Source: Ephemerocybe angulata
Taxonomy: Eukaryota; Basidiomycota; Agaricomycetes; Agaricales; Psathyrellaceae
NCBI GenBank assembly: GCA_013368325.1
Contig: JAACJK010000163.1
Coordinates: 1,612,001 to 1,676,000 of the forward strand
Direction of reading: 5' to 3'
DNA: 64,000 nt
Part shown: positions 56,963-64,000 of the stretch, in pieces
Layout of the letters: the number at the start of each line of letters is the position of its first letter
Position numbering within the stretch: the first letter of the stretch is position 1
Program-made: the position numbers and the translations under genes
Notes under the pieces: generated by a model
What the model was told of the DNA's origin: nothing
What the model saw: only the letters and a program-made list of their open reading frames with translations
The model's database searches: none

Positions 56963-58865
56963 TCATGTAGGATAGCCATCTTGCTTGTCGTAGAATAGCC
57001 CGCCTCGCTTCCCGTACATCCTGTAGTAGATAGATTTGCTCTGAATATACCTCGACCGCTGAATACCGAACCTACGCACCTGCACCCGACGTTTGAAAGC
57101 GAAAAACTTGCGATTTTTTTCACCTTTTTGCCTCCATTTGGCAATTCCAGGCCTCGAAAAGGAAATCCAGGGTCGATGTCCCCACGCATGTCGAGCGGCT
57201 ATCAGCCGTAGAGCACCCTCGCAGCTTCCCTCCTCGTCCCTCGTCAAATCGGGTCCCATATCGGCAGGCAAGGCCTCCAGTTCCTTCTTCATCTTGCGTT
57301 TCGCCTCCCTCGCCTTTCCACCCTTGCCCTTGGCTTCCCTCGCCAACTTCGCCTTTTCTTTCTTCTCCTTCTCGGCGGCTACTACTGCCGCTGCCGCGCG
57401 TTCCTCCTCGAGCTGGGTCCGGGTTATCGGGACCTTGACTTTCGACCAGCCTTCGTAGATGAAGACCTTGAGGCTTGGGGCGTGCGCTGCGATTTCGTCG
57501 ACCCATTGAGACGCCAATGCGGGAGGCGTAACGATAAGCGAGGTCTACACAAAGTTAACAGAGTCTTCGATAAACGGTCCGCCGACTCACCTTGATCGCC
57601 TTGACGTCCAAGCGTGCCTCCGGATCCCATCGCGTCACACTCGGATTCCTCTCCGGCCCCGGAGGATTCAGCAAAACAAGCGATATCATCTCCAAAGTCT
57701 TTCCTAGCCCAGGCTCTTCCGCCAAAATGCCACCAAGCGCAGCAGGTTGCTCTTCAGGCGCTTCTGGTGATAGCACCCCGCCGAGCTGGTTATAGTACCA
57801 CGTGTGGTTACCTTCGGTGACGGGGGTCCAGAAGGAAAATTCGTCCAGCTTGGATGCGGGCACGATCTCGCCCTTCGGGGTCACATCCCGACCCTCCCGG
57901 TGTAGGAGCCACCCGACGCTGCGACGCTGGAAAGGTAGAAGGGTGGGATTGAGCAAGTCGGGCTGCATGGCGTCGTCGGCCAAGGGCGTAGGCAGGGGCG
58001 GGGCTGAGCCAAGAATCGAATAGAAATACGAAATGTTCACATCATGCTTGCCTCCAGGGTTCACCCCATACACAGCACTAAGCAGGCGCCGTTGAGCGTG
58101 CGCAACGAGCTCAAAGTGCCTTTTGGGCTCTTTCTGGCTTAGACGGAGGAAGATCGCGGGCAGGCAGAGAGAAACGAGGATCTCGACGTGGATGCGAAAA
58201 CACGTGTTGTCCACCCGCGTCAGCAAGAGGCGGGTGTCGAGCTCGACTTTGCGCGCTCGGCGGAGGACCTCCCATGCGGTTATGAGATCGACGGTCGACG
58301 GTGCCAGTGTGTACTCGTCGTCGTCTTCGTCTACGCCCTCGGTCACTCGGGGAAGCACCGTCAGCCACTCCCCATCCCGGCCCTGCGTCGCAACGATGCG
58401 ACCTTCGTGGGCGACGAGGGTGACAGGACCAAGCTCCGCCGGCTCTGACCCCAATCCTTCGAGCAATTCGGCAAACCTGGGCCAAATCTTTGGGGTAAAG
58501 TCATCGTAGTGGATGTCTAGAGCGTGCTTCATGACCAGGGCACTCCCCGGGGTGCCAGTCGAGCTTCTCTCTTCCAATCTAAACGGTTGTGTGGGTGCAA
58601 AATCGGGGTATATGTTTCGCTCTGTCGCGGGTGGCGGGGTATAGTGTCCATTCGACAATCTAGCACGTTTCGCATCTTGTTCTGTGTCTTCCGAGCTTGC
58701 AGGGCGCTTCTTCCCAGCCTTGTTCGTCGCGTCTTCGAGGCGTTCGAGCTGCCGCTCGACCAGGGCCAGGTTCAATGCTGGGATGTTGGTATTGGCCTGC
58801 CTCTGCCATATGTCTCCAATGGTTGTATTGATTGATTCGTGGTGTATTGAGACGGTGTCGAGCAT
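56963..58865 (-). CDS. Truncated copy of the SHPRH-like gene fused to unrelated sequence
   Basis: Exons are complement(56963..57544, 57591..58865), giving 618 aa. Exon 1 (425 codons) and the start of exon 2 are almost the same as the full-length gene at 43.3-49.0 kb, differing by scattered substitutions and one added codon (GVNPGGKHD for GVNGGKHD). Similarity stops at about 57231, within the segment DLTRDEEG. The frame then runs 88 codons into unrelated DNA before a stop. The P-loop GLGKT is kept, but the DEAQ box, RING and C-terminal lobe are absent, so it cannot be a working translocase or ligase. The open frame suggests a recent copy. If expressed it might bind partners of the full protein. 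Confidence 0.8.
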
Positions 58866-58999
58866 GAGGGAAGGAATTGGGAAAACCAACGTCGTGGTTG
58901 CAATTAAAGGAGTAAATTGGATGAATCATCGCGACGCGCCTCGCGCCAACTTTTTCCCGCAACCGAGTTCCGCATCAAATTGATTCCCGGCCTGCGATT

Positions 59000-59320
59000 C
59001 TGCGAATGACTCGGACTTTAAGTAATTTGAGTCGACCAGTAGACCGTAGACGGACTCGCAGATAAGGGTTTGAAGAAGGTATTTTTCATGTCGCACTGGT
59101 CGCATGATTAGGGAATCTCATCAGAGTAGCGCCTGTCGGTCATTCTCAAAAATCGTATCGTCGAAAGTAGAGGCATTAGCACTTTGCACGCTTCAAGTTT
59201 GAAGTTTGATACGTGTTTTTGACATCAGTAAGTTGGATTGGTGTGTAATCTGAGGCTATCCAAGCAAGGGAGGATATTACTCAAACTGCCGAATAAGAGT
59301 TTAGTATGAGCCAGCCAACG
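59000..59320. other. Intergenic
   Basis: Similarity to the flank of the full SHPRH-like gene ends at about 59000. Nothing further is recognised. Confidence 0.5.
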
Positions 59321-61289
59321 TCAAGCCTCGCAGAGCGAACCGTAAAGCACCATGCTGTGAATGGCTTCGTACCCTCCTCCAGCTCCAGCTTCTAGCTCCA
59401 CCAGAAGCGATACCACCCCTTCATACCGGTCACCGAACGTTGCAATGACGAGTCGCGCATCAGGCTTCGAGCGCCAAATCTCGCAGATGCGGTTGTAGCG
59501 CAGGGGACTTTCGTGCGACACTAGTTCCAGTCGCTGAATGCGAATTTCATGGCCAGGGATGTCGAATACAATGATGAAATCGTGAGGCGAGGCTTGGTTC
59601 AAGTTGGGTGGGCACGTCGGGGCTCTTAGTGAATCTTCGATGCTTTGAAGGCACTGATTTAGCGAGAACTCGACATACGCTATGTGATACGTCTGAGCGG
59701 AATGGCGGTAATGGACATGGGCTGCCTTTTGATCTGGATGGGTTGCATAAGCTCCAAGATTCCACAAACAGCTAGGGGGAAATACTCACCAGAGCGGCTA
59801 TGGCGAAGGCATCCGCATTCTTCACGATGAATAGCTTTCCAATCTTCGACCTGGCACTCATGGGAGCAATACGTGACAGAAGAGCACCCCGAACATTCCT
59901 TCAGAGCGCCGTGAGTCTGTCGTGGGCACTGGGGAGAATGGGAGAGGATATGAGTCCCCGTTAACAGTGATAAGCGTTCAGTCAACGACTCACCGATAAG
60001 TTGTTGCAAATATCACTGGCGCCTGCTTTGCCAAAGATCATCGCTTGATAGACATAAACCCTAGACTGAAGCAACTCGCACAATTTGTTCCATGAAGGCT
60101 GAAGTTTGCCATTCCGGCACTTCTGCGATAGGACATCCAATCGAATCCCGTTATCGAGGATACTCGAGATTATACGGGGGCTGATAGAGTAGCCTAAAAG
60201 GGTCACAATGAGATCCGTTATCGCATCGGTCGCGCTGTCTCTCTCGCACTCGTCGATCGCCGAGTCGTCTTCAGGTAGGATTGCGGTAAGGTGCCCAAGG
60301 ATATCGAGGTATCCTCCATCCACGAGGGCAGCCAGGTTTTGGTCGATGTCCTCCTCTGTCGCCCTCAAGACTGTCGACAATAGCTCGTGCGTGCTGACGC
60401 AAAAAGTCCCGAGCGCCTTGCTGTCCGTCGCCAAGACGCTATGCGAAAGAGTCAGCATCGCCGCCGTGAACACTTTCATATACCTTCTCCTCGAGAGCCC
60501 GCGTGCCAAGAGCGGACTGTAGTTGGCTCCCTGTGTGGCGACGGAGAGGACCGTGTTGAGATATTCAAGAGCACATTCAGTGTCGGATCCATTGCGACAG
60601 AGATCCATACAAGCTTTTGCCCTCGAAATCGCCGCCTCAGCGAACCGATCAGACGAGCGCGGTTGGGTAACGATTTCGGCATAGAAAAGCTCTCCTCCCT
60701 GCTGGTAGGTCGCGCATTCGAAAACGAGTCTCTCGATGGGATATCCTGCAAGGTATTTGGTGGGAGCGATAGCGTACCGACCCTTGGCATTCTTCGTCAT
60801 CCACATCCGAACCATAAGGCTGCAGTAGGCGGGCGACGACCAACAAGTACTCCAGCCCGAGTGATCCCAGTCGAGTATGGCCATGAAGATCCTAGTGTAT
60901 CCGAAAAGCTCGACGTCCACGTCTGGGCCCACATCCCCCGCAGACCGTGAGCTCGGCCTAACGCTCCCGAAGTAATGGTTCAGCCATTGGCACACGCCAT
61001 CAACCGCTGCCACCAGTTTGCCCGCAGCGAAATCCTTCAGGACCGGGTTTTTGACAGCAGCGACGCTGACGTCGGCCAGAAGAGCGAGGCACTTCACTGC
61101 CCTGTCGCTATACGGTCGGTTTCCCTCGGAGTCCCAAGGCTGGATTTGTGCCAGGGGTGCAGGATCTAGGTGCTTGAATACAAGTTTAACGACGTCGACA
61201 GTGCAGAATTCTGGGTTCTTCTGCAAAGCATGGTGGATTTGCGACAGGCTAGAGAGGCAACCTTCGTTCGCTGCAGTGATAAGCTTCAA
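59321..61289 (-). CDS. MYND-finger protein 2
   Basis: Exons are complement(59321..59733, 59790..59928, 59994..61289), giving about 615 aa. The domain order is the same as its paralogue at 39.9-41.9 kb: a long helical region (SLSQIHHALQ, VFKHLDPAPLA, DGVCQWLNHYF, MWMTKNAKG), a MYND finger on a 139-nt exon (CSGCSSVTYCSHECQVEDW, HREEC) and a C-terminal domain ending SLLVELEAGAGG and VLYGSLCEA. MYND fingers bind proline-rich partners, and such proteins form very large unstudied families in agaricomycetes. The frame is open, but its first codon here is TTG and a stop lies just upstream, so a 5' exon must exist or the start is lost. Confidence 0.78.
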
Positions 61290-61852
61290 ATCTCGGTTTA
61301 CATTTCAACGGACTCCACTGAGAATTCTCGCACCTTTCGTGATATCCCACTCCGTCCAAACTGGGGAACGAATCTCCCACTTCCCCGCATCATGTAGAGT
61401 TCTACAGCTCCTATGGAAACTACACTTTGTTCTGTGGAAGAGGTTCGAGTTTTGGAGGGTCGAAAGACGAGATGGAAGTGTAGTGAAGAGTCTTTTGAGT
61501 TCGACCACCCATAATCGAATTTTCTGGCTGACTAACATGCTTGCACGTGCTCGGCAAAGGCGTCTACATACTTTTAGCGCCCAACCTCAAGAATTCCTGA
61601 ATTATCCCACAATCCTTTCTACACTGGGTGTAGGTGCAGGGACGCGGTAGATACGAACATTTACATATTCAAATAAAAAAGCAATAGCTCTGATACGACT
61701 GAACACACTAGGTACTAGCTGTCAACGGCGTTTGCGAAACGTTTAATAATCGTCCGGGGAAGAATAGAGTTAGAATGACTAGGTTGGTAAGGACTTGATG
61801 TGTTGGGACGAATGTACTCCACGAGAATACAATTCCTTCAATTTCCGACCAT
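61290..61852. other. Intergenic
   Basis: Holds the 3' flank of laccase 2 and whatever 5' exon the MYND gene may have. No gene is otherwise recognised. Confidence 0.45.
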
Positions 61853-63955
61853 TTATTTCGTGTTTGGAGGCAGCGCATCGTAAATCGGGCAGAGTTGATC
61901 CCAGGCGGCTGCAATCGTCATCAATCCCCATTTCAGTTGCTGGTAAATGGGCTCTTACTGGGGGGATCTGAGCTAGCAATTTCAGGGACTCCTTCAGCGA
62001 ACACCACGGAGAGACCCCTGTAAACCATAGAATGTCAGAACGAAGATATTAATGAAATCTGGAAAGATATCCTCACATAACAAGATGCCAATCAATATGG
62101 CTGCGTAAATCAGAGCAGTCGAGTCAGTGCTATAGATTATTCTGGATAGCAAAATCGACGTACCAATGCATAATCCAAGGACCAGCGTTATCAGTTGTGA
62201 AACGGATGGTCACATTGTCGCCTGCACCTCCGATGGAGACGACGTCACGCTGAACAGGGTTGGCGTAGTTGTACTGGTCTGTTCCGGCACTTCGAACGAC
62301 GCTGAAAGCATGGCCGTGCAAGTGTATAGGATGCTTAAAGTCCCGCATTAGGTTTGCTGTAAATATCTGCAGTGATGTGACTTACAGGGCTACCGGCGCT
62401 GCCACCAGGGAATGAGACTTCGATGACTTTGTTTCGGGGAAGGACATAGACACTTCCAGAAGGAAGGAGGTCTTGGGGAGTGCTTGCACCACTCAGGATC
62501 TGGAGAAGGACAGGAACCTTCGGCTCCGAAAACGTTGCACCGTTGACTGTAAAATGGCCAGCAGCAAAGCCGATGACCATGTTAAGGGATACATCGGCAG
62601 CGCCGAGGGTAGGAGGACCGGGTGCAGCAGCGTTGTTGAGAGGATGAAGGTTCTGCTCCAACATAGGGTTGGAGTTGGGCTCTTGGCTCGTCGTAGGATC
62701 GGCAACGGGGGCACCCGCATAGCGCAGGATGGCGGAGTTAAGACCTCCAGCAAAGCCGGCATCGCCACGGCTGGGGTTAGCACGAACCCAGTAGTTGGCA
62801 ACGGCTTGGTTGGTCTCGAGGACGAAGGAGAAACGTTGTCCAGGGAAGATCTGAATGCTGTCGACGGTGAGAGGCTGTACGTTAATACTATCCACCTCGA
62901 TGATGGTCTATAGCTAGTTAGCACTGATTCTTAGGCAACTTTCAATAAAGTAAATGCTTACCAACGTATGACTATCAATGGAGAAGGTGTAAGCGGGATT
63001 GCAAGAGATGGAAACAAGGCGGAATCGATATTTTCGATTGCGGCGCACGGCAATAACGGAGAGGGGAGTAACAGGTCCTCCGACATAGCGACCCTTCCCG
63101 TTAATGAGAGTGGAGGCAGGTCGTGGGACTGTACCATCCAATGTCGGCCCCGGGGCGTGATACCAGTCAGCAAGGGTGATCACAGTGCCCTCGTTGTCAA
63201 CGTTATAGCTGAGGTTTTAAGTTAGAGCTCAAGTGTGCGGTGTATCACGATGAAGAAACACACCGACTACGATGAGGATCGAAGGGGTCGTAAACCACCA
63301 TCGCGCCACGAAGTCCATCGCAGTACTGGGACACTAGAAAGTATGTAATGAGCGTTCGATCGTACGGCAGAGGTACACCTCGACGTACTGTGATGAGAGT
63401 GATACCAGAACGTTCCTGCCTGGCCCGCAGTCTTGAATCGGTACAGGAACGAGTTTCCCGGAGCAATGGGGCATTGGGTGACGCCTGCAGGACCGTCGGC
63501 CCAGGCGCTACCAGCTTGGAAGAAGCCGTGCCAGTGCTGTGTGATGTGCTGTTAGTAGGACATACGCGGTAGAATATGAATGGCCTCACAATACTAGTGC
63601 TACGAAGCATAGTGGTATCTGTCAAGGCATCGATTGTGTTCAACAGGAAGGTGCTTCCCTGGAAGAAGACGTTGAGTCGAATATTCAGAAGGGTTGTATG
63701 GTTAATGTTACCTTCCACCCATGGATGAGGGGCCCAGGGAATGAGAGTGAGTTGGCTGAACCGCCTGCTAAAACGGCACTAAGTGAAAGGAAAGGATTTT
63801 CAGTAACCTGGAGCCCCTCAGCAAGCCGGCCACACTGACGATCGGTCGAAGCCATCAGGTGCGATGTTCTTGTTGGCAATATGGAGGTTGGCTATAGGGC
63901 CAATGGCTGCAAGAGCAACAGCCACAAGCTGGGCGAGAATTGTGAGTCTCAACAT
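61853..63955 (-). CDS. Laccase 2 (multicopper oxidase)
   Basis: Eleven exons: complement(61853..61908, 61959..62017, 62077..62100, 62164..62333, 62386..62907, 62962..63208, 63264..63333, 63389..63536, 63590..63658, 63712..63778, 63840..63955), giving 515 aa. The intron positions are identical to laccase 1, including the 24-nt exon that holds the HCHIDWH block. The signal peptide is [19 protein letters not shown]. Copper motifs are [22 protein letters not shown] and HCHIDWH, with Leu ten residues after the T1 Cys. Near the end the common FAED reads FAEG. It is a secreted phenol oxidase. The paralogy with laccase 1 parallels that of the neighbouring MYND and SHPRH-like copies. Confidence 0.96.
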
Positions 63956-64000
63956 GAGGAAGAAAGGCACAGGATGAGGAGGGCGGTTGTTGAACCACCT

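Overview
The window reads as nuclear DNA of a basidiomycete, most likely a wood-decay agaricomycete such as a polypore. Genes carry many 46-90 nt GT-AG introns with CTNAC-type branch sites. The gene content fits too: class I hydrophobins, two basidiomycete laccases, MYND-finger proteins, a small Cys-rich metallothionein and an etherase-like GST. The genus is inference. Gene models below were spliced by hand and checked for reading phase; complete models close exactly on a stop codon.

Layout. 0-2.1 kb: 5' part of an Msb1/Mug8-type morphogenesis gene running off the left edge. 3.5-12.1 kb: three hydrophobins, a tandem trio of single-pass membrane proteins with cytosolic PPxY motifs (RCR-like), and a GST. 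12.7 kb: a broken copy of the GST 5' end. 13.6-17.2 kb: a divergent pair, the mitochondrial 2-oxodicarboxylate carrier (12 exons, one of 5 nt) and SRP9. 17.2-21.7 kb: a duplicated, partly decayed cassette ending in a fourth PPxY membrane protein. 23.2-31.2 kb: four more hydrophobins (two broken) and a Rab7/Ypt7 GTPase. 32.9-43 kb: laccase 1, a small secreted protein, a 505-aa histidine-rich protein with duplicated exons, a frameshifted MYND protein and a metallothionein. 43.3-49.0 kb: a complete SHPRH/Irc20-type SNF2-RING protein (1651 aa). 49.4-56.7 kb: two unresolved intron-rich loci. 57.0-64.0 kb: a truncated SHPRH copy, a second MYND protein and laccase 2.

Two themes stand out. First, local duplication followed by decay: hydrophobins, RCR-like proteins, GST, MYND, SHPRH and laccase are all present in more than one copy, and several copies are broken. 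Second, unusual gene structure: a 5-nt exon, a 4-nt first coding exon, an 805-nt intron, a CTTT microsatellite inside an intron, tandem exon duplication, and an array of intron-like elements that look spliceable on both strands. Functionally the accessory genes concern the cell surface and environment (hydrophobins, laccases, chitin/plasma-membrane regulation, detoxification). The single-copy genes (carrier, SRP9, Ypt7, SHPRH, Msb1) are housekeeping.
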